Positions 1 to 9,030 are shown, counted from the first letter of the stretch. The stretch is DNA of 64,000 nt from Bryobacterales bacterium (GCA_016789905.1 JAEUQC010000178.1:1-64000), one strand, 5' to 3'. Made by a program: numbers and translations. The notes: generated by a model from the sequence alone, not told the origin.

Positions 1-1508
1 CGGCGCACGAGCGCAGTCCGCGTGAAGTTGCCGGCACGCTCGGTCAGGTCCAGGCCCTTGACCGAACGATATTCAAACGCCACTTCCAGCGCTGTCTGAT
101 TGCTCAGAGACTTGAGATCTGCTTCCAATACCGCCACACGCTTCGCCGCGTCCCAGCGCCACTTGGCCTCCGATACCTCCGGAGGCGCGAAGGCTGGCTT
201 GGCGCCGGTGATTTTCAGGACCACCGGGTTCGGCCACTTCCGGTCGTTGTAAAGCCGCTGGGCGCGGTTGGCGCGGATCTGTAAACCGTCCGCGGTCTGC
301 CTCCAGGTGGTCTGCGGCTTGATTTTCGGCTGATACTCCACCAGTTCATCGCTCTGCCCCAAAACCTCTACCGTGCCCCCGGGCGCCAACTGCACGCTGC
401 GCAGCGTGATGTCCTTCCATGCCGCGTACTTCCAACGCTCATTGGGCCGTACCGCCACGTACACCACGTCGGCATCCTTCTTCTTCGTGAACCAGTACGT
501 CTCGTCGCCGTTCTTTTCGCTGGGCACGATCCATGGCCTCACTCCGTAGATCATTTCGCCGTTGACGAACATCCACAGCGCGATTTCGCGGAGCCGCTCT
601 TCCTGTTCGATGGGCAGTTCTCCATCGGGCTTTGGTCCAATGTTCAACAACAGATTGCCGCCCTTGGCGCGGGTCTCGATTAACAGTCCGATCAACTCGC
701 CGCCGGGCTTGTATAGGTCGTTCGTCGGCTTGTACTGCCATTGGGTGCCCATGGTGATGCAGCTTTCCCACGGCCCTTCAATGCGCGCGCCGGGCACGTA
801 CTGTTCGGGCGTGGCGATGGCGCCGCGCGTCACCACGGTGTCCGGCTGCAACTGCCAGGCGAGTTCGCGCAAGCCTTCGGCCGGGCCATCGAAGAACACC
901 ACGTCCACGTTGCCGTAGTTCGCGTACAACTCGCGCAACTGCTCCTGATCGTAGGCCAGCAGGCCGGGCACGTTGGCCGGAGCGACGGACGGAATGTTGC
1001 GGTTGATGGGGATGCCCTTTTTGTGGAGATACAGGAAATCGTCGGGCGAGTAGTAGATGCCCGGGGCGATGCCCTGCTCGCGGAAGGCGGCCATCAACTC
1101 GCCGTGAATGTCGCGCGAGAAGGGCGTGGATTGAATGCCGAAATCGGTGGTCTTCGAGCGGTACATGGTGAAGCCGTTGTGGTGTTTGGTGGTGAAGACG
1201 ACGTACTTGATGCCGGCGAGTTTGGCGAGGGCCGCCCAGTCGGCTGGGTGGTATTTGCGGGGATTGAAGGTCTTGGGCAGTTCGCTGAAGTAGCGTTCGC
1301 GGTAATCCTTTGACGCCCCTGCGAGCGAATGGCTGATGACGGAGCCGAGTTGCGAATCGACGCTCCAGTGGATGAACAGGCCGAAACCGGCGTCGCGGAA
1401 CCACTCCATGCGCTCGGGCTTGTTGCCGCCGCCGGTCAGGGCGGGGGCGTTATTGGTCTGGGCTGGGAGGAGGGCGGAAAACAGGAGGAGAGAAACGAGG
1501 AGGCGCAT
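1..1508 (-). CDS. alpha-L-fucosidase, GH29 family, secreted; 3' end cut by window edge
   Basis: The minus-strand frame is open from the ATG at 1508 to the left edge (about 502 codons), so the C-terminus is missing. The protein starts with a signal peptide (residues 1-17, MRLLVSLLLFSALLPAQ). A GH29 catalytic barrel follows: the family motif FGLFIHW at about residues 43-48, TTKHHNGF further on, and VDVVFFDGP with Asp207 as the expected nucleophile. The sequence after about residue 330 should be the C-terminal beta-sandwich. GH29 enzymes retain configuration and release L-fucose from glycans; the signal peptide places this one in the periplasm or outside. It is transcribed divergently from larC with only 28 bp between the start codons. 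With four sulfatases nearby, fucose-containing sulfated polysaccharide is a plausible but unproven substrate. Confidence 0.9.
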   Translation of the reverse strand, partial: MRLLVSLLLFSALLPAQTNNAPALTGGGNKPERMEWFRDAGFGLFIHWSVDSQLGSVISHSLAGASKDYRERYFSELPKTFNPRKYHPADWAALAKLAGIKYVVFTTKHHNGFTMYRSKTTDFGIQSTPFSRDIHGELMAAFREQGIAPGIYYSPDDFLYLHKKGIPINRNIPSVAPANVPGLLAYDQEQLRELYANYGNVDVVFFDGPAEGLRELAWQLQPDTVVTRGAIATPEQYVPGARIEGPWESCITMGTQWQYKPTNDLYKPGGELIGLLIETRAKGGNLLLNIGPKPDGELPIEQEERLREIALWMFVNGEMIYGVRPWIVPSEKNGDETYWFTKKKDADVVYVAVRPNERWKYAAWKDITLRSVQLAPGGTVEVLGQSDELVEYQPKIKPQTTWRQTADGLQIRANRAQRLYNDRKWPNPVVLKITGAKPAFAPPEVSEAKWRWDAAKRVAVLEADLKSLSNQTALEVAFEYRSVKGLDLTERAGNFTRTALVR

Positions 1509-1536
1509 GGGATAATGGTGCTACCAGTTTATCCCC

Positions 1537-2691
1537 ATGAAAACCTGCTATTTCGACGCATTTTCCGGCATCAGTGGCGACATGACGGTGGGCTCGCTGA
1601 TTGACGCTGGGGCCGACGGCGCGGCGCTGATTGACGCATTGGACTCGCTGAACCTGGGCGCCAGCTATTCGTTTGAGAAGACGAAGCGGCGCGGCATTGC
1701 GGCGACGAAGTTCCATGTGAACGGCGGCGAACAGAAAGCGCATCGCCATTTGCCGCACATCATGAAGATCATCGATGGCGCTACGCGGCTGAGCGCGCTG
1801 ACCAAGCAGCGGGCCGAGGGGGTGTTCATGGCGCTGGGGGCGGCGGAATCGAAGATGCACAATCAACCGCTTGAAAGGGTCCATTTTCACGAAGTGGGCG
1901 CGGTGGATTCGATCTCCGATATCGTGGGCGCCTGTTACGGGTTTGAGCTGTTGGGCGTGGAGGAGATCTACTGCTCCCCGATCAATGTGGGCAGCGGGAC
2001 GGTGGAAACGGAACACGGGACGCTCCCGGTGCCGGCGCCGGCGACGGCGGAACTATTGACGAACAAGCCTATTTTTTCGCAGGGTCCGGCAATGGAATTG
2101 ACCACGCCAACAGGGGCGGCGATTGTGGCGGCGCTCGCCAAAGGCTTCGGCTCCATGCCGGCGATGGCGATTGCCAGCACGGGGTATGGCGCGGGGACGA
2201 AGGAGTTTCCGGGCCACGCGAATGTGTTGCGCGCGGTGATCGGGGTGCGGACGGCGGCGGTGGAATCGACGACGGTGACGGTGCTTGAGGCGAATATCGA
2301 CGATTCGACGCCGCAGGTGCTGGGCTATGCGATGGACCGGCTGTTCGCCGCGGGCGCGCTGGATGTGACGATTCAGCCGCTGCTGATGAAGAAGAACCGG
2401 CAAGGTTCGCTGCTATCGGTGATTGCGCGGCCGGAGGAGCAGGAACGGCTGGCGAAGATCATCCTGGAAGAAACCACGACGCTGGGGCTGCGAATGTACA
2501 CGGCCGAGCGGCGCGTGCAGGCGCGCAGCGAAGTGAGTGTGGAGACGCCGTATGGCAAAGTACGGATGAAAGTAACGGCGCAGGGGGCGAGTCCGGAGTA
2601 CGACGACTGCCGCGCGCTGGCGGCGGAGAAGGGCGTGCCGCTCAAGAAAGTTTTAGCTGAAGCCCAGTTTGCTTATTGGAAAGAGTTCTAA
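1537..2691 (+). CDS. larC: nickel-pincer cofactor (NPN) biosynthesis nickel insertase LarC
   Basis: A 384-residue protein of the LarC/DUF111 family. The N-terminus (CYFDAFSGISGDM) is the family signature, and full length is retained in one uninterrupted frame, unlike Lactiplantibacillus plantarum, where larC is split and read by frameshifting. LarC inserts nickel into the bis-thiolated pyridinium nucleotide made by LarB and LarE, in a CTP-dependent reaction, giving the cofactor of lactate racemase and related LarA-type epimerases. Neither larB, larE nor larA lies in the window, so partners must be elsewhere. The ATG at 1537 is the first start giving the conserved N-terminus. The stop is 5 bp before metG, so the two may be cotranscribed. 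Confidence 0.9.
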   Translation: MKTCYFDAFSGISGDMTVGSLIDAGADGAALIDALDSLNLGASYSFEKTKRRGIAATKFHVNGGEQKAHRHLPHIMKIIDGATRLSALTKQRAEGVFMALGAAESKMHNQPLERVHFHEVGAVDSISDIVGACYGFELLGVEEIYCSPINVGSGTVETEHGTLPVPAPATAELLTNKPIFSQGPAMELTTPTGAAIVAALAKGFGSMPAMAIASTGYGAGTKEFPGHANVLRAVIGVRTAAVESTTVTVLEANIDDSTPQVLGYAMDRLFAAGALDVTIQPLLMKKNRQGSLLSVIARPEEQERLAKIILEETTTLGLRMYTAERRVQARSEVSVETPYGKVRMKVTAQGASPEYDDCRALAAEKGVPLKKVLAEAQFAYWKEF

Positions 2692-2696
2692 ACGCA

Positions 2697-4634
2697 ATGG
2701 ACAAGTTCTACATCACCACGCCGATCTACTACGTGAACGCGGCTCCGCACATCGGCCACACCTATACGACCATCGCCTGCGACGTCGTGAAACGCTACAA
2801 GCGCATGCAGGGCTTTGACGCGCGTCTGACCACCGGCACCGACGAACACGGCCAGAAGATTGAGCGCAGCGCGAAGAAGGCGGGCAAATCAGCGCAGGAG
2901 TTTACCGACGCGATTGCCGCCGAGTTCAAACAGACCTGGGACAACTTCCAGTTCGGCATCGACTATTTCCAGCGCACCACTTCGACGAGCCATGCGGCGG
3001 TGGTGCAGGACCTCTACCGCCGCTGCAAGGCCAACGGGTACATCTACAAGAGCTCCTACACCGGCTACTACTCGGTGGTGCAGGAAGCGTTTGTGCAGGA
3101 CGCGAAAGAAGGCGACGTGGACCCGGAGACCGGCCAGCCGTTGGAACTGGTGACCGAAGAGAACTGCTTCTTCAAGCTCTCCGCGTTTACTGACCGGCTA
3201 ATCGAGTTTCACGAGAGTAACCCGGAATTCCTGCAGCCGGAGACGCGGCGTAACGAGGTGCTCGCGTTCTTGAAGCAAGAAGGGGGATTGAAAGATCTGT
3301 CCATCAGCCGGACCACCATAAAATGGGGTATTCCGGTGCCCGACGAGCCGGACCATGTGTTCTACGTGTGGTTCGACGCGTTGACCACCTACATGAGCGC
3401 GGTGGCGGGGACGGAACTGTGGCCGGCGGACCTGCACATGATCGGGAAGGAGATCGTGCGGTTCCACGCCATCTTCTGGCCGGCGTTCCTGTGGGCGGCG
3501 GAACTGCCGCTGCCGGGGCGGATTTTTGCCCACGGCTGGCTGCTGTTCGACAACAACAAGATGTCGAAATCGCGCGGCAACATTGTGAGGCCGGAGCCGA
3601 TTCGCCAGGCCATGGGTGCGGACGCGCTGCGTTACTACCTGCTGCGGGAAATCGTCTTTGGCTCCGATGGCAACTTTGCCTACGACGCCATGGTGACGCG
3701 CTACAACGCTGACCTGGCCAACGGGCTCGGTAACCTGGCCAGCCGCACGTTGAGCATGATTCACCAGTATCGCGGCGGCGTGTTGAAGCTCCGGGGCGGG
3801 GAACAGCCGCTGCCCATCGGGGGCACGATTTCGGCGGCGATTGAGGGGTACGAGAAGCTCGATTTCTCCAAGGCGCTGGAGGCTGTGTGGACCCTGATCA
3901 GCGCGGCGGATAAGTATATTGTGGAGCAGACGCCATGGAAGCTGGCCAAGGACGCGGGCGCGGCCGAACAGTTGGACACCGTGCTGGCGAATGTCTACGA
4001 CGCACTGCGCGTGGTGACCGTACTGGCGGCGCCGGTGCTGCCGGAATCCTGCGCGCGTATCTGGAAGCTGCTGGGCTTCGCGACGCCGGTGGAGGATGCG
4101 CGGATGGGAGGGTTGGAAGATGCGCCGGCGGAAGAGACGCGCACGATTCCACCCGTGGAACCGGTGTTTCCGCGGCTCGATATGAAGACGACCATCGACA
4201 AGCTGAACGACCTGGAACAGGCCGAAGCCGCCCGCCAGGCGGTGCTGCTGGGGAAGACCGTGGAAGCGCCGCCGGCCGATGAAGGCACGGCGATTCCGCT
4301 GGCGCCGGAGATCACGATTGACGATTTTGTGAAAGTGGACCTGCGCGTGGGCGAAGTGAAATTCGCCGAGCGCGTGAAAGGCGCCGACAAGTTGCTGCAT
4401 TTGAAAGTGGACATCGGCGAACCGGAGCCGCGGACGATTGTGGCCGGCATCGCGTTGGCCTACGAACCGGAAAAACTGGTGGGCCGGCGAGTGGTGATTG
4501 TCGCCAATCTGGCCAAGCGGAAGCTGCGCGGGCTGGAGAGCCAGGGGATGATTGTGGCGGCGTCGCTGGAAGGCGGCAAGCCGGTGCTGGCCGGTTTCCT
4601 GGAGCATGTCCCGATTGGGGCACGGCTGAAGTAG
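2697..4634 (+). CDS. metG: methionyl-tRNA synthetase with C-terminal tRNA-binding domain
   Basis: A 645-aa class I aminoacyl-tRNA synthetase that charges tRNA-Met with methionine in the cytoplasm. The HIGH motif is at residues 18-21 (PHIGHTY) and KMSKS near residue 288 (NKMSKSRGN). The connective peptide between them lacks the paired Cys-x-x-Cys zinc knuckles of zinc-bearing MetRS forms. An anticodon-binding helical domain follows, then a Trbp111/EMAP-like OB fold from about residue 540 (DFVKVDLRVGEVKFAERV), as in dimeric bacterial MetRS. I chose the ATG at 2697 over a TTG at 2676 inside larC because MDKFYITTPIYYVN is the conserved N-terminus. tatD starts on the base after the metG stop, so the two are surely cotranscribed. 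Confidence 0.97.
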   Translation: MDKFYITTPIYYVNAAPHIGHTYTTIACDVVKRYKRMQGFDARLTTGTDEHGQKIERSAKKAGKSAQEFTDAIAAEFKQTWDNFQFGIDYFQRTTSTSHAAVVQDLYRRCKANGYIYKSSYTGYYSVVQEAFVQDAKEGDVDPETGQPLELVTEENCFFKLSAFTDRLIEFHESNPEFLQPETRRNEVLAFLKQEGGLKDLSISRTTIKWGIPVPDEPDHVFYVWFDALTTYMSAVAGTELWPADLHMIGKEIVRFHAIFWPAFLWAAELPLPGRIFAHGWLLFDNNKMSKSRGNIVRPEPIRQAMGADALRYYLLREIVFGSDGNFAYDAMVTRYNADLANGLGNLASRTLSMIHQYRGGVLKLRGGEQPLPIGGTISAAIEGYEKLDFSKALEAVWTLISAADKYIVEQTPWKLAKDAGAAEQLDTVLANVYDALRVVTVLAAPVLPESCARIWKLLGFATPVEDARMGGLEDAPAEETRTIPPVEPVFPRLDMKTTIDKLNDLEQAEAARQAVLLGKTVEAPPADEGTAIPLAPEITIDDFVKVDLRVGEVKFAERVKGADKLLHLKVDIGEPEPRTIVAGIALAYEPEKLVGRRVVIVANLAKRKLRGLESQGMIVAASLEGGKPVLAGFLEHVPIGARLK

Positions 4635-5420
4635 ATGTGGATCGATTCGCACTGTCACCTGGATGGCAAGCGCTTTGACGACGACCGCGAGGCGGTGATC
4701 GAGCGGGCTCTGGCCGCCGGGGTGACGAAGATGTTAACAATCGGCACCGGTGACGGACCGCCGGATTTGGATGTGGCCCTGCGGTTGGCGGAAAAGTACA
4801 AGTGCATGTGGGCGAGCGCGGGGGTGCATCCGCACGACGCGGCCAAGTGGGACGGCGACTGCGCGCCCCAATTGCGGGAGCGCATGCGCCATCCGCGGCT
4901 GCTGGCGATGGGGGAGATCGGCCTGGACTATCACTACGATTTTTCGCCCCGGGACGTGCAGCGGCGGGTGTTTGTGGAGCAGTTGGAGATTGCTGCCGAA
5001 GCGGGCAAGCCGATTCTGATCCACACCCGGGAAGCCTGGGACGATACGTTCGAATTGCTGGAAAAGCACTGGATTCCATGCGGTTTGCCGGGGGTGATGC
5101 ACTGCTTTACGGGCGGCCCGGCGGAGGCGCGGCGGTCACTCGCCATGGGGTTCTTGTTGAGCTTTTCCGGGGTGGTGACGTATCCGAAGGCGCCGGAGGT
5201 GCGGGAGGCCGCGTCGCTGACGCCGTTGGACAGAATGCTGGTGGAGACCGACGCACCGTATCTGGCTCCAGTGCCCTTTCGGGGCAAGCGGAACGAACCG
5301 AGCTATGTAGCCCGGACGGGCGAACTGTTGGCTGCGCACCTGGGTGTGCCGGCGGAAGAGCTGGGGCGCCGGACGAGCGAGAATTTCGTACGCCTATTCC
5401 CTTCGGCGGCATCTGAATAG
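4635..5420 (+). CDS. tatD: TatD family metal-dependent hydrolase (3'-5' DNase type)
   Basis: A 261-residue TIM-barrel amidohydrolase-superfamily protein. Expected metal ligands are all present: His6 and His8 (DSHCHLDG), Glu94 (GEIGLDYHYD), His130 (LIHTREAWDD), His156 (MHCFTGGP) and Asp206 (VETDAPYL). Family members such as TatD and YcfH are Mg/Mn-dependent nucleases acting on single-stranded DNA ends; some act as D-aminoacyl-tRNA deacylases. The metG-tatD neighbourhood is common in bacteria and fits a housekeeping quality-control role. The ATG abuts the metG stop codon (TAGATG), implying translational coupling. Length is normal for the family. Confidence 0.93.
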   Translation: MWIDSHCHLDGKRFDDDREAVIERALAAGVTKMLTIGTGDGPPDLDVALRLAEKYKCMWASAGVHPHDAAKWDGDCAPQLRERMRHPRLLAMGEIGLDYHYDFSPRDVQRRVFVEQLEIAAEAGKPILIHTREAWDDTFELLEKHWIPCGLPGVMHCFTGGPAEARRSLAMGFLLSFSGVVTYPKAPEVREAASLTPLDRMLVETDAPYLAPVPFRGKRNEPSYVARTGELLAAHLGVPAEELGRRTSENFVRLFPSAASE

Positions 5421-5458
5421 GTAGCGCGGGGATTGACTGCGTTACACTGGGATATTTC

Positions 5459-6460
5459 ATGGGTATCAGCCGGATTGGTCAAGCCTTAACGGCCCGCGAA
5501 ATCCTTAACCTCGTCGATAAGGATATGCGGCGGGTGGAAGAGGTGATGCGCCTGGAGAGTGTGGCGTCGGTGGAGGCGATTTCCGCTATTAACCGTCACA
5601 TACAGGCGAGCGGTGGCAAGCGATTGCGGCCGACGCTGGTGCTATTGTCCACGCAACTATTTGCGCCATTGACGGATACGGCGATTGCGATGGCGGCGGT
5701 GGTGGAGATGATTCATACCGCCACGCTCGTGCATGACGACGTGATTGACGCGGCGGAGACGCGGCGCGGGAAACCTTCGACCAATGCGTTATGGGGCAAC
5801 CAGACTTCGGTGCTGGCCGGGGACTGGCTGTATATGCAGGCGTTCCAGGTGGCGGTGCGGGCGCGGAATTTCCGGATTCTGGATTTGTTGATCGGGCTGA
5901 CGCAGTTGATGGTGGAAGGTGAGCTGTTGCAGTTGGAGCGGCTGGGCCGGATTGACATTAGCGAGACCGACTACATGGAACTGGTGGACCGCAAGACGGC
6001 CAGCCTGTTCAGCATTTGCGCGCGCCTGGGAGCGATGACCGGCGGGGCGAACGAGGCGGACGAAGCGCGGCTGGGCGAATTTGCATGGAACCTTGGAATC
6101 GCGTTCCAACTGGTGGATGACGTGTTGGATTTCACTTCGCGCGAGAAGATTTTGGGCAAGCCCGTGGGCAACGACCTGCGCGAGGGGAAAGTTACCTTGC
6201 CGCTGGTGTATGCGCTGCAGGACGCGACGGCGGCCGAACGCGAGATGGTGGCGACGGTTCTGCGCGAGGAAGACTACAAGACCGTTCGGTTTGACCAGAT
6301 TACCGGCATTTTGAAGAAGTACAACGGCGTGGAGCGGGCGATGGAGCGGGCGCAGCACTTCACGGAGCGCGCGCGAACGCTGATCAATGAGTTTCCCGAT
6401 TCCAAGTACCAGCGCGCGCTGTTCAGCGTGACCGAGTTGGTGACGGCGCGGGATCACTAG
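5459..6460 (+). CDS. long-chain all-trans polyprenyl diphosphate synthase
   Basis: A 333-aa isoprenyl synthase of the IspB/HepT type. It carries GGKRLRP (52-58), the first Asp-rich motif DDVID (Asp93, Asp94, Asp97) and the second QLVDDVLD (Asp220, Asp221, Asp224), which bind Mg-diphosphate of the allylic substrate and of IPP. It condenses IPP units to the long chain used for menaquinone or ubiquinone. Small Ala/Thr residues just before the first DDxxD (HTATLVHDD) fit a long-chain product, but the exact chain length cannot be read from sequence, so I give no symbol. It starts 38 bp after tatD and probably belongs to the same transcript. A TACACT hexamer 10 bases before the ATG could add an internal promoter. 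Confidence 0.92.
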   Translation: MGISRIGQALTAREILNLVDKDMRRVEEVMRLESVASVEAISAINRHIQASGGKRLRPTLVLLSTQLFAPLTDTAIAMAAVVEMIHTATLVHDDVIDAAETRRGKPSTNALWGNQTSVLAGDWLYMQAFQVAVRARNFRILDLLIGLTQLMVEGELLQLERLGRIDISETDYMELVDRKTASLFSICARLGAMTGGANEADEARLGEFAWNLGIAFQLVDDVLDFTSREKILGKPVGNDLREGKVTLPLVYALQDATAAEREMVATVLREEDYKTVRFDQITGILKKYNGVERAMERAQHFTERARTLINEFPDSKYQRALFSVTELVTARDH

Positions 6461-6561
6461 CTGGTTGCGCAAGTTTAGCCGTGCCGCCATGGATGTGCGC
6501 GCGCTATGTTCGATACCGCCATGCTCAGCAGTGACTTCGAAATCTGTTTACTGAAGGTGGC

Positions 6562-6795
6562 GTGAAACAAGAATCTAAAGCTGCCGCGGAGTTAATTGCC
6601 GACGCGCTACGGAGTTCGATGGCGGCAATGGCTGTGCCGTTAGAAATTGCGGCTGAAGGTGTCGCAAAAGCAGAGGCTGCCTATCGAAAGTCGATTCGTG
6701 CGGTGGCGATGGATCAGTTGCGGATCGAAAAAGAAAAGGTCGATGGATCAAGGCTCACCAAGCACCGATTTACTTCTCGACTTCCTCTACGTTGA
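6562..6795 (+). CDS. small hypothetical protein, 77 aa, overlapping the DUF6414-like gene
   Basis: A GTG-initiated ORF preceded by a Shine-Dalgarno-like GAAGGTGG at 6553-6560. The product is mostly helical and charged, rich in Ala, Glu and Lys (KQESKAAAELIADALR, VAKAEAAYRKSIRA), with no recognisable domain, signal or membrane segment. Its 3' end overlaps the start of the next ORF (ATG 6743) by about 50 bp in another frame, the arrangement of a coupled pair. Base composition is visibly lower in GC than the flanking genes, as for the next ORF, so the two may have arrived together. Function unknown. Confidence 0.45.
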   Translation: MKQESKAAAELIADALRSSMAAMAVPLEIAAEGVAKAEAAYRKSIRAVAMDQLRIEKEKVDGSRLTKHRFTSRLPLR

Positions 6796-7552
6796 TCGAG
6801 ATCGCCTTCAGTCTTACGCTGCCCAGCTTTTTAACTCAGGCGTCGTAGCAACGACGAAGACTATTGATCAGACTGGCAGCCAGTCCGGTGGTCAGTTGGG
6901 CATTCCCGGTACCAATGTTCTCGCGGGCGGCTCCACTCTTTCAAGCTAAGAGCGGGTCTTCGATGCGTCCCACACATTAACGCTTAATGTGCTGGACAAA
7001 CTCGACGAGCTTGGATTTGTGCATGGCGAGATGTCCGAGGCGGAACTTGGGGATCTTTTTGTCGCCGAGGGACGTGCTCGTTTCTTGGATTTTAAGTTCA
7101 TCAAGAATTGCTGGGAGAATATTCACACCGCGACGGTACTAGAAGAGCAGGCGCAGGGCCAGCATTTGAAGTCGGCGGAGCGAGCGCTATTGAAGAACAA
7201 TTTCAAGCTCATGGAGTCCCTGCCCCACTCAACCGAATTGACACTACGTACCGAGGACGAGCACATCTGGATGTGCCTACACCCGATTCATCTTAAGGTT
7301 GACCCGGCCACGCTTGCCTTTTCCCATGGCACCGCTATTCCGGGGAAATGGACCATTCTTGCCACTTTGGACGCGCGGCCCGACACCGAAGAAGACATGA
7401 TTAACGATAGCGCTCAACTGCCAATTGTCCGCGAAATGCAGGCTGGGATGGTTCAAGCGATGGACGGTGTGCGGCTCATGCTCGGGCGTCCATTCGCGTT
7501 CTACGCGGCGACGCCGATATTGATATTCCGAACGGTGCACAGCAAGAAATAG
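6743..7552 (+). pseudogene. DUF6414-like protein interrupted by an in-frame TAA stop
   Basis: ATG at 6743 (AAAGGT just upstream) opens a frame beginning MDQGSPSTDLLLDFLYVD, which resembles the DUF6414 N-terminus: a D-F-L-Y-V-D...R-L...S...Q-L motif followed by a Gly/Ser/Thr-rich loop. A TAA at 6947-6949 stops it after 68 codons. The same frame resumes at once (ERVFDASHTLTLNVLDKL) and runs without another stop to 7552, giving about 268 residues in all, a normal length for such a family. Resumption in the same frame with conserved-looking sequence on both sides points to one nonsense substitution. The downstream part could instead be made from ATG 6989 as a truncated protein. The biochemical role of DUF6414 is unknown to me, and the family call rests on motif recall only. 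Confidence 0.55.
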
Positions 7553-7587
7553 TAGGCCGGTTCGACTCCGTCTCCCTTCAGACCAGG

Positions 7588-8982
7588 CTACTCCTTCGGC
7601 GGATCTTCCTCAAACGTAATCCCGGTTTCCGCCCCGAATTTGCGATAGTTCCGGAAGTTCAGCACATTGCGGGAGCAGATGGTGGACGCGCTCTGGCAGA
7701 TGATGCTCTCGCTATTGACGGGCAGTAGAACAGTTTTGGACCCAATCCGCACAAAATCGTAGTTCAGCACCATGTCCACGCGGTTGAACTCGAAATCGTC
7801 GGGAAAATTCGTCGCGCGCTGCTCAATGCGCAGCACGCGCTTGGTCTGTTTGTCGAACCAGATGACGCCTTTGTATGGCGGGCGATAGCTCTGCGAGCCG
7901 CCGGGTACAATTCGCCAATGGGAGTTGGGCTGGCTGACGGAGTAGTCGTAAACCACCGCTTCGCGATTCGTCAGGCGCCGGTCGCCACGGCGGGTGAACT
8001 TGGCATCGGTAGCCGGGTCCAGAATATCCTGCTGCGTGGTGGCGAATTCGCCAGTGGACCAGGCACCGGTTTTCTCAATGCCCGTCTTCACTGCCTTGCC
8101 GTTGATGCTCACCTTCTTGTACTCTTCCTTGCCGTTGGTCACAACGACCTCCGCTGTCACCAGATCAAGCGCGTTCCAATTCGGCGGTTTGGACTCGCTC
8201 TGGTAGCGCGTTGTATGCTGCTGGACGATGAAATCGGGGAGAGTTTCGGTGAAGTTCGCGGCCGCCTCGCGGGCGGCGGCAATGAAGGGGTCAGGGCCGG
8301 AAGACAGGAGAATGGGTGGCTCGAAGTTCGGTTTGACGGCTGTAACGGGCGGAGGAACTGACGCCGCCTCCGCCTCGCGTTCGGCCCGCTCCTGCCTGAC
8401 GCGCGGAGGAATGCCACGGCGAAGCTTGGGAGCGTCGTCGTCTTTCGCGTTGTCGGAGACGACAGTGGGTGGGTCCGCCGTTGGTTCCTTGGCTGGTTCG
8501 GCCGCTTTTTCGGGAATGGCGCCCTTGGCCGTCATGGTGACCGAAAGCGCCGTGTCTTCGTCCTCTAGATTGAAGGTGATGACCACCTGGTCGCCGGCCT
8601 TGAATAGAGAGTCGCGCATTGGCTGCCCATCTTTATCCAGAAACCTGGTTGCCGGGAGCAACCGGAAGCGGACGAGGCCGCGCTTTTCCGTGTCGGCGGC
8701 AATGGACTTTTCGTCGATATAACGCAGCGTGCCCTGGATAGACGGCCCGGCTGGCTTGGTCTCTCCGGGAGGCACGTCTTTCTTGGCCTGCTGGTCCTTA
8801 GGTGTGCGTTTTGGAAGGCGCATCGTGGGGATTTGCGCGCCGCCGCCGGGAATTTGGCCCGGCGGGTATTGCCCGGGCGGATACTGACCAGGTGGAGGTT
8901 GCCCAAGCGGAGGTTGCCCAGGCGGGTACTGCGCCAATAATAGACAGGACGCGAAAAAGATGCCGGGAACAAGCAGCCGCAC
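7588..8982 (-). CDS. secreted protein with degenerate YPPGQ-type repeats (paralog B)
   Basis: 464 aa from a GTG at 8982. A signal peptide (about residues 1-18) is followed by five Pro/Gly/Gln pentapeptides (residues 19-43; YPPGQ, PPLGQ, PPPGQ, YPPGQ, YPPGQ). Next come a basic segment (MRLPKRTPKDQQAKK), a small beta-rich domain at about 75-150 (GTLRYIDEKSI, RFLDKDGQPMRDSLFKAGD), an Ala/Pro/Glu linker, and a C-terminal domain from about 230 with ETLPDFIVQQHT, KGVIWFDKQTKRVLRIEQ and CSRNVLNFRNYRKFGAETGI. The last domain resembles LolA/LppX-like folds of secreted acidobacterial proteins, which is inference. It is clearly homologous over its length to the gene at 9031-10371. Function unknown; likely periplasmic or surface-exposed. 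Confidence 0.8.
   Translation of the reverse strand: MRLLVPGIFFASCLLLAQYPPGQPPLGQPPPGQYPPGQYPPGQIPGGGAQIPTMRLPKRTPKDQQAKKDVPPGETKPAGPSIQGTLRYIDEKSIAADTEKRGLVRFRLLPATRFLDKDGQPMRDSLFKAGDQVVITFNLEDEDTALSVTMTAKGAIPEKAAEPAKEPTADPPTVVSDNAKDDDAPKLRRGIPPRVRQERAEREAEAASVPPPVTAVKPNFEPPILLSSGPDPFIAAAREAAANFTETLPDFIVQQHTTRYQSESKPPNWNALDLVTAEVVVTNGKEEYKKVSINGKAVKTGIEKTGAWSTGEFATTQQDILDPATDAKFTRRGDRRLTNREAVVYDYSVSQPNSHWRIVPGGSQSYRPPYKGVIWFDKQTKRVLRIEQRATNFPDDFEFNRVDMVLNYDFVRIGSKTVLLPVNSESIICQSASTICSRNVLNFRNYRKFGAETGITFEEDPPKE
8854..8928 (-). repeat. five 15-bp units coding a degenerate YPPGQ array in paralog B
   Basis: Five tandem 15-bp units encode residues 19-43 of the protein. Two of the five have drifted (PPLGQ and PPPGQ), while those in the upstream paralog are all intact at protein level. 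Confidence 0.8.
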
Positions 8983-9002
8983 GGTGGAAGAACCTCGCCG
9001 CT

Positions 9003-9008
9003 ATTGTA
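9003..9008 (-). promoter_or_regulatory. predicted -10 box and shared leader of paralog B
   Basis: Reading on the minus strand, a 17-base element CTACAATAGCGGCGAGG precedes the GTG at 8982. TACAAT is the -10 candidate and GGCGAGG the ribosome-binding candidate. The upstream paralog has the same element with two mismatches at the same place, so promoter and leader were duplicated with the gene. Confidence 0.5.
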
Positions 9009-9030
9009 GACGTTTGCCAGCCTCGGACGG

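Noticed and set aside
3198..4658. A 486-codon minus-strand frame opposite metG
   Set aside because: Arg/His/Gln-rich antisense frame; metG motifs are unambiguous.
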